NCBI RefSeq assembly: GCF_000218625.1
Contig: NC_015672.1
Span: 248,001-312,000 of the forward strand
Source of the DNA: Flexistipes sinusarabici DSM 4947
Lineage (GTDB): Bacteria; Chrysiogenota; Deferribacteres; Deferribacterales; Flexistipitaceae
DNA: 64,000 nucleotides
Direction: 5' to 3'
Position 1 is the first letter of the stretch. The number at the start of each line of letters is the position of its first letter. Positions 9,109 to 18,416 of the stretch are shown piece by piece. The translations under genes were made by a program, and so were the position numbers. Below the pieces are notes generated by a model that had not been told where the DNA came from, made no database searches, and saw nothing but the letters and a program-made list of their open reading frames with translations.

Positions 9109-10356
9109 ATGAAAATTTTAGCATTAAACTGTGGAAGTTCTTCGGTAAAATATCAGCTCTATTACTGGGAAGAGCATAGGGTTATCGCAAAAGGTGTTGT
9201 TGAAAGAGTCGGTATCGGCGATTCTTTTATTGTTCATGAAGTACCCGGAAGGGATACTTATAGAGATGAATATGAGTGTCACGATCACAATACGGCAATA
9301 AATCTGATAGTTGATACGCTCGACAGCGGTGATACTGCTGTTATAGATAAGATTACTGATATATCAGCGGTTGGGCACAGAGTTGTACATGGCGGAGAAA
9401 AATTTGCGAAAAGCGTAATGCTTGACGATGATGTTATTAAAGCTATTGAGGAGGTTCAGCATCTTGCACCGCTGCACAATCCTCCTAATCTTGCAGGGAT
9501 TAAAGCAGCCAAAAACGTTTTACCTGATGTACCTCATGTGGCTATTTTCGATACAGCTTTTCATCAAACAATGCCTGATTATGCCTATACTTATGCTGTA
9601 CCTTATGAATGGTATGAAAATTATGGTGTAAGGCGCTACGGTTTTCACGGTACCAGCCATTTATATGTTTCAAAAAGAGCGGCTGCATTACTCGGTAAAC
9701 CCGCCAAGGAATGTAATATTATCACAATGCACATTGGAAACGGTGTTTCCCATACTGCCATTAAAAACGGAGTTTCTGTGGACACATCCATGGGACTTAC
9801 ACCCCTTGAAGGGGCGGTTATGGGAACGCGCTGTGGTGATCTGGATCCTGCAATACCGCTTTTTATGCAACAGCAGCTTAATATAGGACCGAAAGAGATG
9901 GATACGATTTTAAATAAAAAATCCGGTATTTTAGGCATTACCGGAAAATATACCGACCGCAGGGATGTATTAAAGCACTGTGACATGAATGAAAAACGCT
10001 GTCAGGTTGCAGTGGATGTAGAGTCTTACAGGCTGAAAAAATATATAGGGCAGTATTGTGCAGTATTGGGAAGAGTTGATGCTATTGTTTTTACCGCGGG
10101 AGTTGGAGAAAATGCCGGTATAATCAGACAAAAAGCATTGGAGAATTTAGAAAATCTTGGGATAGTAATTGATAAAGAAAAAAATCTTTCCACCTTCAGC
10201 AAATCAGGTGAAACTGAAATTTCTACCCCTGAATCCAAAGTAAAGGTTTTTGTGATACCTACCAATGAGGAGCTTGTTTTTGTGGAAGATGTTGTTGCAA
10301 TTCTGAACGGAACATATAAAGATCACACGGAATATCCCTATACATTTTTAGATTAA
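9109..10356 (+). CDS. ackA: Acetate kinase
   Basis: Transfers phosphate from acetyl phosphate to ADP, yielding acetate and ATP; with Pta it gives substrate-level phosphorylation or acetate activation. The protein is 415 residues from the ATG at 9109, chosen because the sequence then begins MKILALNCGSSSVKYQ as in the family and AGGAGG lies ~7 bases upstream; the open frame extends further upstream, but that part has no family character. Visible motifs are NCGSSSVKYQ (phosphate-binding), FDTAFHQTMP, GVRRYGFHGTSH with the catalytic arginine/histidine region, and MHIGNGVS. Confidence 0.96.
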   Translation: MKILALNCGSSSVKYQLYYWEEHRVIAKGVVERVGIGDSFIVHEVPGRDTYRDEYECHDHNTAINLIVDTLDSGDTAVIDKITDISAVGHRVVHGGEKFAKSVMLDDDVIKAIEEVQHLAPLHNPPNLAGIKAAKNVLPDVPHVAIFDTAFHQTMPDYAYTYAVPYEWYENYGVRRYGFHGTSHLYVSKRAAALLGKPAKECNIITMHIGNGVSHTAIKNGVSVDTSMGLTPLEGAVMGTRCGDLDPAIPLFMQQQLNIGPKEMDTILNKKSGILGITGKYTDRRDVLKHCDMNEKRCQVAVDVESYRLKKYIGQYCAVLGRVDAIVFTAGVGENAGIIRQKALENLENLGIVIDKEKNLSTFSKSGETEISTPESKVKVFVIPTNEELVFVEDVVAILNGTYKDHTEYPYTFLD

Positions 10357-10403
10357 TTGTTAAGCACAGTTGCATATTTATTCATGGTATCGTTTCATAT
10401 GGT

Positions 10404-10540
10404 AGAGATTTCTCACTTCGATTGAAAGAATGCCTGCGGCTAGCACCAGTCTTTTAGACTGGTAAATATGTGTAACATCCTATTTATCCGCCCAAGGCGG
10501 ATGTTAGACAACAAGTTATGTCGAAGCCGAGGGATCTCTA
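10404..10540. repeat. Structured intergenic repeat after ackA
   Basis: Between ackA and the convergent dppF is a short, highly structured stretch. Its ends form an imperfect inverted pair (agagatttctcacttcg at 10404-10420 and cgaagccgagggatctct at 10522-10539). Inside are two perfect hairpins: ccagtct-ttt-agactgg (10446-10462) and atccgcc-caa-ggcggat (10486-10502). The outer sequence resembles the agagat...cttcg repeats scattered in many bacterial genomes. I see no reading frame in it. It may be a mobile repeat or simply a 3' UTR structure. Confidence 0.55.
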
Positions 10541-10574
10541 TCTATGTACTAATAATATCTGCGTATCTGCTTAT

Positions 10575-10600
10575 GAGGGGTTTTAGCCCCTCTTCTTTTC
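10575..10600 (+). terminator. Probable terminator of pta-ackA
   Basis: A six-pair GC stem gagggg / cccctc with a six-base loop (10575-10592), followed on the plus strand by the T-rich tcttcttttc. It lies ~220 bp after ackA and right at the stop of the convergent dppF. On the minus strand no T-run follows, so it fits plus-strand transcripts better. Confidence 0.5.
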
Positions 10601-11609
10601 AAATCCTTCCTTCCTCCACGCCGTGACAGGCTATTTTTCTGCCGTCTTTCTCAATAAGAGCGGGCACTTCGTTTTTGCATCTCACGTTTGCATATCTGCA
10701 TCTGCCGTGGAATACGCAGCCGGAAGGCAAATTTATAGGTGTCGGCACTTCCCCCTTGAGTGGGATATGTTTGGTTGAGGGGATACCCAGCTTTGGAATT
10801 GCACTGAAAAGTGCTTTGGTGTATGGATGTCTGGGATCGGAAAATAACGTTTTTGTATCCGCAAGTTCGCAAATTGTCCCCAGATACATCACCATCACTT
10901 TATCGCTAATATGCTCCACCACTGATAAATCGTGGGCAACAAAAAGGTATGTCAGCCCTCTTTTATTTTGCGCTTCTATCAGAAGATTGATTATTTGAGC
11001 CTGAATGGATACATCAAGTGCTGAAATAGGTTCGTCAGCCACTATAAATTCAGGATCTACAATCAAAGCCCTTGCAATGCTGATTCTTTGTCTCTGCCCT
11101 CCGGAAAATTCATGTGGAAGCCTTTTGAACCAAGCTGTGTCACCACCCACCAGCTCCAGCACTTCTGAGGCTTTATCATTTATTTCAGCAGCGGATAAAT
11201 CCGGAAAATGAAATTTCAGGGGTGCCGTTAAGATACTTTTAACATTTTTTCTGGGGTTAAGAGACGCGTAGGGATCCTGAAAAACCATCTGCATTTTTTT
11301 TCTGTAATCAAGCATCTGCTTTTCACTTAAATTATCAATCCGTTTGCCGGAGTAATAAATCTCACCCTGATTGATTTTATATAAGCCTATAATACTCCGT
11401 CCCAAGGTGGATTTACCGCATCCGCTTTCACCAACAACGCTGAACGTTTCACCGGTATTTATATCAAAAGAAACATTGTTGACGGCTTTTACATAAGTTT
11501 TGTTAAGATAAGGTTTGCCCTTTTCAAAGCTGAGCTTATCGAGAAAACCGCCTGAAATATCAAAATGTTTGTATACTCCTTTTACTTCCAATAACGGGGT
11601 TTCCGGCAT
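10599..11609 (-). CDS. dppF: Peptide ABC transporter ATP-binding protein (DppF/OppF type)
   Basis: One of the two ATPases that drive a dipeptide/oligopeptide importer. The 336 residues contain Walker A GESGCGKST (60-68), the Q-loop region MVFQDPYASLNP, the ABC signature SGGQRQR and Walker B IVADEP. The C terminus holds the oligopeptide-family zone with CVFHGRCRYANVRC, a four-cysteine pattern that in DppD/DppF-type ATPases binds an iron-sulfur cluster. The ATG overlaps the dppD stop by one base (taATG) and has AAGGAG upstream. Last gene of the dppABCDF run. Confidence 0.9.
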   Translation of the reverse strand: MPETPLLEVKGVYKHFDISGGFLDKLSFEKGKPYLNKTYVKAVNNVSFDINTGETFSVVGESGCGKSTLGRSIIGLYKINQGEIYYSGKRIDNLSEKQMLDYRKKMQMVFQDPYASLNPRKNVKSILTAPLKFHFPDLSAAEINDKASEVLELVGGDTAWFKRLPHEFSGGQRQRISIARALIVDPEFIVADEPISALDVSIQAQIINLLIEAQNKRGLTYLFVAHDLSVVEHISDKVMVMYLGTICELADTKTLFSDPRHPYTKALFSAIPKLGIPSTKHIPLKGEVPTPINLPSGCVFHGRCRYANVRCKNEVPALIEKDGRKIACHGVEEGRI

Positions 11610-12589
11610 TACTGCTCCTTTTCATTGTAAAGATGACACGATATTTTGCGGTGCAATTTTTTATATTCTTTTAATTCAGGCTCATCCGTTAAACAGATGT
11701 CCATCATTTTAGTGCACCGTGGATGGAAACTGCATCCCTCGGGTATTTTGCCCAGTCCGGGCATATTGCCCGGTATTTGATTAAGCTTCTCTTTTGTATC
11801 TGCACTTTCAGGCAGCGCTGCAATCAGTCCTTCAGTGTAAGGGTGCTTGGGATTTTCAATGATTTCCAGAGTGTTGCCTTCTTCAATAATTTTCCCCGCA
11901 TACATCACAGCCATTCTGTCGGTAACCTGGGATACAACAGCCAGATCGTGTGTAATGAGAATTAATCCCATACCCATGGAATCACACAGCTGGAGAAGCA
12001 GTTCCATAATTTCAGCCTGAATTGTTACATCCAGAGCAGTCGTAGGTTCATCAGCAATAATCAGTTCCGGATCAGTGAGCAGTGAAATAGCAATAATTAT
12101 ACGCTGTCTCATTCCGCCGGAAAACTCATGTGGATACTGTTCAAGCCTTTTTTCCGGAGAAGGGATATGGACCTTTTTTAATTTTTCTACGGCAATCTTT
12201 CTGGCTTCAACTTTTGATATATTTTTGTGTGCCATCAGTGTTTCCATCATTTGGGTTCCGATGGTAAGCACGGGATTAAGTGTCATCATCGGATCCTGAA
12301 ATATCATGCTGATACGGTTGCCGCGAATTTTTCGGATCGATTCGTAATCCAGTTTTGCCAAGTCTTTATTTTTGAAAAGTATTTCTCCTGATTTTATGTA
12401 TCCGGGTTTACTGATAAGGTTTATTATCGAAAAGCCCGTCACAGATTTACCGGCTCCGCTTTCACCAACTAATCCGAATTTTTCCCCTTTTAGCAGAGAG
12501 AAGGAAACATCGTTAATTGCCGTCACCTCACCGCTGCGCATTTTGAAATTCACAACAAGATTTTTAATCTCAAGTAACTTTTCGGACAT
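11609..12589 (-). CDS. dppD: Peptide ABC transporter ATP-binding protein (DppD/OppD type)
   Basis: Partner ATPase of the peptide importer, 326 residues from the ATG at 12589. That start gives the family N terminus MSEKLLEIKNLVVNF and has an AAGGGG ribosome site overlapping the dppC stop; an upstream extension of 18 codons lies inside dppC and lacks family similarity. Walker A GESGAGKS (43-50), MIFQDPMMTLNP, signature SGGMRQR and Walker B IIADEP are intact. The C-terminal CSFHPRCTKMMDIC is the cysteine-rich zone typical of peptide/nickel transporter ATPases. Confidence 0.9.
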   Translation of the reverse strand: MSEKLLEIKNLVVNFKMRSGEVTAINDVSFSLLKGEKFGLVGESGAGKSVTGFSIINLISKPGYIKSGEILFKNKDLAKLDYESIRKIRGNRISMIFQDPMMTLNPVLTIGTQMMETLMAHKNISKVEARKIAVEKLKKVHIPSPEKRLEQYPHEFSGGMRQRIIIAISLLTDPELIIADEPTTALDVTIQAEIMELLLQLCDSMGMGLILITHDLAVVSQVTDRMAVMYAGKIIEEGNTLEIIENPKHPYTEGLIAALPESADTKEKLNQIPGNMPGLGKIPEGCSFHPRCTKMMDICLTDEPELKEYKKLHRKISCHLYNEKEQ

Positions 12590-12596
12590 TGAGTCT

Positions 12597-13517
12597 TTAC
12601 CCCTTGTAAAGTTTCGGATTGAGAGTATCCCGCAGCCAGTCACCCAGCATATTTACAGATAATACAAGAATGACCAGTACGATACCAGGAAAAGCCGTGA
12701 TCCACCAGGAACCGCTGAAAATATATTCGAAACCTGAATTTATCAGTGAGCCAAGGGAAGGTCTCGTTACAGGCATACCGAGTCCCAGAAAGGATAGGGC
12801 GGCTTCGCTCATTACGGCATTTGCCACCTGAATTGTTGAAAGTACAAAAATTGGTGATAAACAGTTGGGCAGTATATGTGACCACATAATTTTTACGGAT
12901 CCAAAACCTGTAACCCTCGCTGCCTGCACGTATTCTTTCTCTTTCTCAGCCAATACAGAAGCCCGTACAGTTCTGGCATACTGAGGCCACTGGGCAAGTC
13001 CTATAACAATTATGAGGAAGGGTACAGCCACTTCACCGAAAGTGCCGACACCGAAAGCGGCTTTGAATATTGCACTGAGAAAAATTGCCACCATAAGATA
13101 TGAAAACGAAAGCTGAACATCGGCCAAACGCATAAAAAAAGAATCTATTTTGCCGCCTACGTAGCCTGAAATTAGTCCTATTATTATTCCCAGTATTGCC
13201 TGCAAAAGCACTGCACCTATACCGATGATTATTGATATTCTCAGTCCGTAAATCATTGTGGAGAGTAAATCTCTGCCCTGATCGTCCGTACCCAACAGAA
13301 ATTCTTTGCTCCCTCCGTCAATCCAGAAAGGAGGCATTTCGGCATTGAGAATAAAAATATTGTCAGGGCTGTAAGGGTTATAAGGTGCGATAAGCGGGGC
13401 AAACACTGCTATAATTAACAGTAACATGAAAATCAAAAAACTGCCTATTGCGAATTTGTCATTTTTAAAACTGTACCAGAGGTATGAGTTTCTGAATTTG
13501 CTGATTTTGTCCATCAT
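12597..13517 (-). CDS. dppC: Peptide ABC transporter permease (DppC type)
   Basis: Inner-membrane subunit of the importer, 306 residues with six predicted membrane segments. The N-terminal segment is followed by a large periplasmic loop containing FLLGTDDQGRDLLS, the DppC/OppC hallmark; the cytoplasmic EAA loop is near VRASVLAEKEKEYVQAAR. Two in-frame ATGs sit at the dppB stop (ATGATG), so translation is probably coupled to dppB. Confidence 0.9.
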   Translation of the reverse strand: MMDKISKFRNSYLWYSFKNDKFAIGSFLIFMLLLIIAVFAPLIAPYNPYSPDNIFILNAEMPPFWIDGGSKEFLLGTDDQGRDLLSTMIYGLRISIIIGIGAVLLQAILGIIIGLISGYVGGKIDSFFMRLADVQLSFSYLMVAIFLSAIFKAAFGVGTFGEVAVPFLIIVIGLAQWPQYARTVRASVLAEKEKEYVQAARVTGFGSVKIMWSHILPNCLSPIFVLSTIQVANAVMSEAALSFLGLGMPVTRPSLGSLINSGFEYIFSGSWWITAFPGIVLVILVLSVNMLGDWLRDTLNPKLYKG

Positions 13518-14491
13518 TTTCCCGACCCCGTCACTCTGATTGTGGGATTTACAAGTCCGTATATTATATCAACCAATGTATTTACAACAACCATTACGAT
13601 ACCTACGAACATAATATATGCAATGAGCAGGGATGTATCTGAACGCTCAACCGCTTCCATAAAAAGAAAACCCAAACCCTGCCACTGAAATACGGTCTCA
13701 GTAAGTATTGTAAAAGCAATTGTTATCCCCAGCTGTACACCGCCCACAGTTATTACAGGCAGAAGTGTATTTTTGAAAGCATGGACAAACCAAACCCGGT
13801 ATTTATCAAGCCCTTTAGCCCATGCGTATTTTATGTATTCCGACTCGAGAACTTCCATCATTTCCGAGCGTATCAGTCTGATGAAAAGCGGAAGCATGAT
13901 TGAAGAAAGTGAGATGCTGGGCAGGATTAGATGTTTCCACCCGCTTATAGTTAGAAAACCTGTCTGCCAGCCGTTGATATTAACCAATTCGCCTCTTCCG
14001 TAAGAGGGGAGCCATCCCAGTTGAATGGAAAAGATATAAATTAACACGATTGCCGTAAGAAAAACAGGTATGGAAACACCGACAATACTTCCCCCCATTA
14101 AAAATCGTGAGAAAAGTTTTTTCGGATAAATTGCCGAATAAATACCCAAAGGCACGGACAGAAAAACTATTATAAATGAGCTGACTGCGACAAGTTCAAT
14201 AGTAGCCGGAGCCTTGGCAATTATGACGTCCACGGCAGGTTTTTTGTAAAAGTAGGAGATACCGAAATCCCCCTGGACTGCTTTTTTCATAAATCTGAAA
14301 TACTGTATGTGAACGGGATCATTTAATCCGAGCTTCTCCCTCAGCTCATCCCTTTCTTTTTCCGATACGGATACACCTGTCATCTGTCTGACTGGATCAC
14401 CGACATTACTTTTAATGGCAAATGAAATGATGCTGATGACGAAAACCACAATAAGAGCCTGCACAATTCTTCTTACTACAAAAGCAAACAA
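13514..14491 (-). CDS. dppB: Peptide ABC transporter permease (DppB type)
   Basis: First permease subunit, 325 residues, six predicted membrane segments, beginning with the family pattern FVVRRIVQALIVVFVIS and the DPVRQMTG segment. The EAA loop is in IRSEMMEVLESEYIKYAWAKG. It lies 57 bases downstream of the solute-binding protein gene, the two being separated by a strong hairpin, which suggests a lower expression level than the binding protein. Confidence 0.9.
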   Translation of the reverse strand: MFAFVVRRIVQALIVVFVISIISFAIKSNVGDPVRQMTGVSVSEKERDELREKLGLNDPVHIQYFRFMKKAVQGDFGISYFYKKPAVDVIIAKAPATIELVAVSSFIIVFLSVPLGIYSAIYPKKLFSRFLMGGSIVGVSIPVFLTAIVLIYIFSIQLGWLPSYGRGELVNINGWQTGFLTISGWKHLILPSISLSSIMLPLFIRLIRSEMMEVLESEYIKYAWAKGLDKYRVWFVHAFKNTLLPVITVGGVQLGITIAFTILTETVFQWQGLGFLFMEAVERSDTSLLIAYIMFVGIVMVVVNTLVDIIYGLVNPTIRVTGSGK

Positions 14492-14521
14492 AATATTCCC
14501 CTCAATAAATTTTTCATAAAG

Positions 14522-14543
14522 AAGCGGGCATTAAAGCCCGCTT
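14522..14543 (-). terminator. Intercistronic hairpin after dppA
   Basis: On the minus-strand transcript an eight-pair stem aagcgggc / gcccgctt with a six-base loop follows the dppA stop, then TCTTT. Only a short T-run follows, so it is either a leaky terminator or a 3' end stabiliser. Such structures after solute-binding protein genes commonly raise the binding protein over the membrane subunits. Confidence 0.6.
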
Positions 14544-14548
14544 TCTGA

Positions 14549-16102
14549 TTATTTTATTACGAGATCACTAAAATATGGGAAATTCATTACATTTACAATA
14601 GGTTTTATCTGCAGATTGTCTTTTCCTGCCCATGATAAGTGCTGCCAATGCAGCGGTACATATGCTGCATCATTATAAACAATACGGGCTGCTTCTTTTA
14701 ACAGCTTGGCACGTTTTTTTGTGTCTGTTTCACTTTGGGAAGCAAGTATAAACTTGTCGACCTTTGGATTACAGTAATTGCCGCTGTTATATTGTCCGTA
14801 ACCTGTCTCTTTGCTCGGACACATAAGAAGAAATTCAAAATAATTTGCCGAATCCTCAGTATCAGGGTGCCAGCCTATCATCTGCATATCAGCCACCTGC
14901 TTGTCAAATTCTGACCAATACTGGGCTTTTGGCATCGTTGTGAGATTGACTTTTATATTGATTTTACCAAGCATGGAAACAATTGCTTCTGCAATTTTTT
15001 CATCATTAACATATCTGTTATTCGGTGCAATCATACTCAGTTCGAACCCGTCTTCATAGCCGGCTTCTTTCATCAATTTCTTAGCTTTTTGAAGATCGTA
15101 CCTCGGTTTCAATTCCGGCACATGACCGAGAAAGCCTTCCGGGGACTGCTGACCTGCTGCAGTTGCTTTTCCTTTCATGAGTATTTTTGCAATGCCCGGG
15201 TTATTGATTGCATGTACAATTGCCTGGCGTACTTTTGTGTTCTTCAGTTCCTCTTTGCGCTCCTGATTCATCTGGAAAGTGATGATTCTACTGCCGGGCA
15301 TTGTTACAAGTTTGACACCTTTTGTTCTTTCTATTCTGGCATAATCCTGGGGAGGGACAGGCATGATAAAGTCTACATCCCCTGATAACAGTGCAGCTAC
15401 TCTTGTGGCATCCTTTTTGATAGGTGTTAAAACAATTTTATCCACATTGCCGGGGGATTTTTTATCCCAATAATAGCCGGTGGCTTCCAAAACCATCTTT
15501 ACTCCCTGCTCACGATATGTGACCTTGTACTTACCGGTTCCTGATTCATGGGAGTTTGCAAAAGATGCGCCCACTTTTACAATGGCATCCTTTGGTTTGC
15601 CGTTTTCATCCACCCCGGAATAAAAGTCTTTATCCATGGGAAAGATGTATGTAGCCATATTCAGCAACAACGGATAAGGTTTTTTGGTAACAATATCCAC
15701 CGTGTATTTGTCCACTACCTTTGCACCTTTAAACGGTTCAAAAAGACCTTTGAAATCAGGACTTCTTTTCAATCTGTCAAGTGTCCAGACCACATCTTCA
15801 GCGGTGAACTCGTTACCGCTGTGAAATTTCACTCCTTCTCTTAGGTAAAATCTCATTGTCGTATCGTTGAGTCTTTCCCACTTTTTTGCCAGTCTGGGCT
15901 CAAAGGTCATATCCTGAGTCCATCTGACAAGTGGATCAAAGACCATATGGGAATATTGAAGCATTCCTCCTGAAAGCTGGGAGTGCGGATCCAGAGAAAC
16001 GGGATCGGCATCCATGGCAAGCTCAAGTGTTTTGGCGTTTGCACTTAATGCAAATATGCCGGTGATGAAAAAAACTGATAAAAAGGTAAAAAGCTTCTTC
16101 AT
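14549..16102 (-). CDS. dppA: Peptide-binding protein, extracytoplasmic (SBP family 5)
   Basis: Periplasmic binding protein that captures the substrate for the DppBCDF importer. From the ATG at 16102 it is 517 residues and starts with a clean signal peptide (MKKLFTFLSVFFITGIFALSANA, cleaved after ~23). The start is supported by AGGAGG at the right distance; ten further upstream codons are in frame but dilute the signal peptide. LELAMDADPVSLDPH and EGVKFHSGNEFTAEDVVWTL are typical of family 5. Substrate is probably di- or oligopeptides, but nickel or other ligands are known in the family. A TTGACA hexamer at 16198-16203 on the minus strand may be its -35, though the matching -10 is poor. Confidence 0.92.
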   Translation of the reverse strand: MKKLFTFLSVFFITGIFALSANAKTLELAMDADPVSLDPHSQLSGGMLQYSHMVFDPLVRWTQDMTFEPRLAKKWERLNDTTMRFYLREGVKFHSGNEFTAEDVVWTLDRLKRSPDFKGLFEPFKGAKVVDKYTVDIVTKKPYPLLLNMATYIFPMDKDFYSGVDENGKPKDAIVKVGASFANSHESGTGKYKVTYREQGVKMVLEATGYYWDKKSPGNVDKIVLTPIKKDATRVAALLSGDVDFIMPVPPQDYARIERTKGVKLVTMPGSRIITFQMNQERKEELKNTKVRQAIVHAINNPGIAKILMKGKATAAGQQSPEGFLGHVPELKPRYDLQKAKKLMKEAGYEDGFELSMIAPNNRYVNDEKIAEAIVSMLGKINIKVNLTTMPKAQYWSEFDKQVADMQMIGWHPDTEDSANYFEFLLMCPSKETGYGQYNSGNYCNPKVDKFILASQSETDTKKRAKLLKEAARIVYNDAAYVPLHWQHLSWAGKDNLQIKPIVNVMNFPYFSDLVIK

Positions 16103-16360
16103 AAAATCCTCCTGTAAAATTTGCCTGAACAAAAATAAGTTAAACTTAAGTTTTGCTTTATTAGCAATTATATACAGATAAGAAATATTTTATAAGGTGT
16201 CAATATATTTATTAAGGTTTAATAATTGTGTTAATTTTTATGTTTAATTGTTTTATGAAATGGTTTGGTAACAAAAAATAAAATAAATTTGCTTGCAAAA
16301 TGTGAGTATTTTTGCCAACAATAAATTAATGACAAGATTGCTCAAAGGTGGTGAAGGGTG

Positions 16361-17581
16361 ATGAAGATAGATCCTTTTGTGGCACTTGAAACAGTTTTAA
16401 GGGAATCTGAAACAAAAGGTTCCGAAATAGTCAGTGTTTTTGATTCACTTAACAGGGTAATTGCAAAAAAAGTTCAATCCGGCAGAAATCTCCCTCCAAG
16501 GGATAATTCAGCTATGGATGGTTTTGCTGTTCGGTATGAGGATATAGAAACAATTCCTGCTGCAGTTAAAATCAAGGGGCTTATAAAGGCGGGGGACAAC
16601 ATCGATTCCCTTAAAATTGAGAAGGGTGAATGTTACAGAATTATGACAGGAGCTTTTGTTCCTGAAGGTGCGGATACAGTTGTTGAATTGGAAGCAACAG
16701 AAGAAGAGGAAAACAGTAAAGTAAAAATTGTCAAAGAGAAAAAACGGGGAGCCAATATAAGAAAGAGGGGAGAGGATATTGGCAAAGGCGATCTGATTGA
16801 TATGTCAGGCTATCCCGTAAATGCATACAGGCAGTCCAGGCTGATTTCCGTCGGTACCACTGTATTGCCGGTTTACAGAAAACCAAAGGTAGCCATTATT
16901 GCGACCGGTGATGAGTTAGAGTATCCTTCGGCCGGTGTTAATGAAGATAAAATTATAGATTCGAATTCATTTTTTATCAAATCCACATTGGATAATATGG
17001 GAATAGATGCCCAATACATCGGAATATCCAAAGATAATGTGGAGGATCTGATTGATATATTTTCCGGTTTGGAAAATTATGATGTGATCGTTACTTCAGC
17101 CGGCATATCTTTCGGTGATTATGATGTTATGACCAATGCCGCCGAAAAACTGGGGATCAACTGGCTGTTTACAACTGTTAATCAAAAGCCGGGCAAACCT
17201 TTTTCATTCGGAAAAAGGGATGGCTCTCTTATATTTTCACTTCCGGGCAATCCCGTAAGCTCTGCTTTCTGTACTTATTTTTATCTTCAGCCGGCTTTGC
17301 GCAAAATGATGGGGTATAAAATGTATCACAATAAACAAATTACAGCCGAGCTGAATGGAAAATTTCACAAACGTAATGAGCGTGTTCATTTTAACAGGGT
17401 AAATATTGTATATGACGATAATCGGTTTTTTGCTGTTCCTTATGATTCCCAGGGCTCTCATCTTATCTCCTCTTTGGTTGTGTCAAACGGTTTTGCAGTC
17501 ATTGATGCTGATAAAACAGGAGAAATACCATCCGGAAAACAGCTGAAAGTGTATGTGTATGATTTCGAATCCATCTTTTAA
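16361..17581 (+). CDS. moeA: Molybdopterin molybdenumtransferase
   Basis: MoeA inserts molybdate into adenylylated molybdopterin, the last common step of molybdenum cofactor synthesis; it would serve the molybdenum enzyme NapA encoded further along. Length 406 is normal. Motifs: NSAMDGFAVR (~50-58), YRIMTGA, the molybdenum-binding MoCF domain with IATGDELEYP, SAGISFGDYD and LPGNPVSSAF. The ATG at 16361 directly follows an in-frame GTG; either could start. The ~258-bp AT-rich gap upstream, shared with dppA, shows no riboswitch-like fold that I could recognise. The last 29 bases overlap the pseudouridine synthase gene. Confidence 0.94.
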   Translation: MKIDPFVALETVLRESETKGSEIVSVFDSLNRVIAKKVQSGRNLPPRDNSAMDGFAVRYEDIETIPAAVKIKGLIKAGDNIDSLKIEKGECYRIMTGAFVPEGADTVVELEATEEEENSKVKIVKEKKRGANIRKRGEDIGKGDLIDMSGYPVNAYRQSRLISVGTTVLPVYRKPKVAIIATGDELEYPSAGVNEDKIIDSNSFFIKSTLDNMGIDAQYIGISKDNVEDLIDIFSGLENYDVIVTSAGISFGDYDVMTNAAEKLGINWLFTTVNQKPGKPFSFGKRDGSLIFSLPGNPVSSAFCTYFYLQPALRKMMGYKMYHNKQITAELNGKFHKRNERVHFNRVNIVYDDNRFFAVPYDSQGSHLISSLVVSNGFAVIDADKTGEIPSGKQLKVYVYDFESIF

Positions 17582-18248
17582 AGAATTTTTAGTATATGAA
17601 GATGAAAGTATAGTTGTGCTGGACAAACCCCATGGTCTGCTGGTAACCCAAGACAGGTACGATAAAAACATACCTTATCTGAAAAATATGCTTTCTGAAT
17701 ATTACTGCAATATCTATGTTGTCCACAGACTTGATAAAGGCACCGGAGGACTCCTGGTTTTTGCCAAAAATAAAGATACCCACCGATTTTTGTGTTCAGC
17801 TTTTGAAAAAGCAGAGGTACGTAAAAAGTATCTTTGTATTGTCAGGGGGAAATTTGAATATGCTGTGACCTGTATGCTACCATTATCGGCAAGAGCTCAG
17901 CGGGGTAAGTATAAAATCAATTTTAAAAGTGGCAGGAAAGCTGTTACATCTTTTTATCCGGTAAAAATCGGGGAAAAATCCAGCCTGGTGAAAGCGGAAT
18001 TGCATACCGGCAGGACTCATCAGGTCAGAATACATTTAAAAGCACTGGGGCATCCCCTCTTTCAGGATTTTTTGTATAATGAAAAGATAGAGGATAAAAG
18101 GTTGACTCTCTATTGCAGCAATATTTCGTTTAAACATCCTTTAAGAGGAGTTACAATGCATTTTGAAAGACCTTTGAGCAGCTTCATGCAGGGTATAAGT
18201 GAGAGATATTTAAATAATTCTGAATTAAAGGTTAAAACATTTGAATAA
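17553..18248 (+). CDS. RluA-family RNA pseudouridine synthase
   Basis: Converts specific uridines in rRNA or tRNA to pseudouridine. The 231 residues contain the family signature HRLDKGTGG with catalytic aspartate D61, preceded by ILDKP-like VVLDKPHGLLV and followed by the TGRTHQVRIHLKALGHPLF motif. It lacks an N-terminal S4 domain, so it resembles the compact RluA/TruC-type enzymes; the target position is not predictable. The given start overlaps the end of moeA by 29 bases; an ATG two codons later is equally possible. Confidence 0.85.
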   Translation: MCMISNPSFKEFLVYEDESIVVLDKPHGLLVTQDRYDKNIPYLKNMLSEYYCNIYVVHRLDKGTGGLLVFAKNKDTHRFLCSAFEKAEVRKKYLCIVRGKFEYAVTCMLPLSARAQRGKYKINFKSGRKAVTSFYPVKIGEKSSLVKAELHTGRTHQVRIHLKALGHPLFQDFLYNEKIEDKRLTLYCSNISFKHPLRGVTMHFERPLSSFMQGISERYLNNSELKVKTFE

Positions 18249-18267
18249 TGCATTCTTATAAATTTTA

Positions 18268-18347
18268 CCACCCCTTAATCCCCTTTTAACTCTTTGATAG
18301 GAGGGGAGATAAAACTCCTCCCCTAAATTAGGGGAGGCTGGGGGGTA
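18268..18347. repeat. C/G-run inverted repeat between rluA-like and cytochrome genes
   Basis: Between two convergent genes lies a stretch of C-runs then G-runs. A nine-pair hairpin cctccccta-aat-taggggagg occupies 18317-18337. An overlapping alternative stem (ggggag 18303-18308 with ctcccc 18318-18323) can form instead, and the outer parts (accacccc near 18268; ggggggt near 18340) are also complementary. It could act as a bidirectional terminator, or be one copy of the widespread C-run/G-run repeat type found between genes in many bacteria. Confidence 0.55.
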
Positions 18348-18416
18348 CTTATTCAAAGCTCTAAGGTTTGCTATTGGGTTAGCTTTGAAATAAAGACTGG
18401 TTAACAGCAGCTGAAA

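Noticed and set aside
16103-16360. Molybdenum cofactor riboswitch ahead of moeA
   Set aside because: The gap is AT-rich with no extended set of conserved stems; I see only generic promoter-like hexamers.
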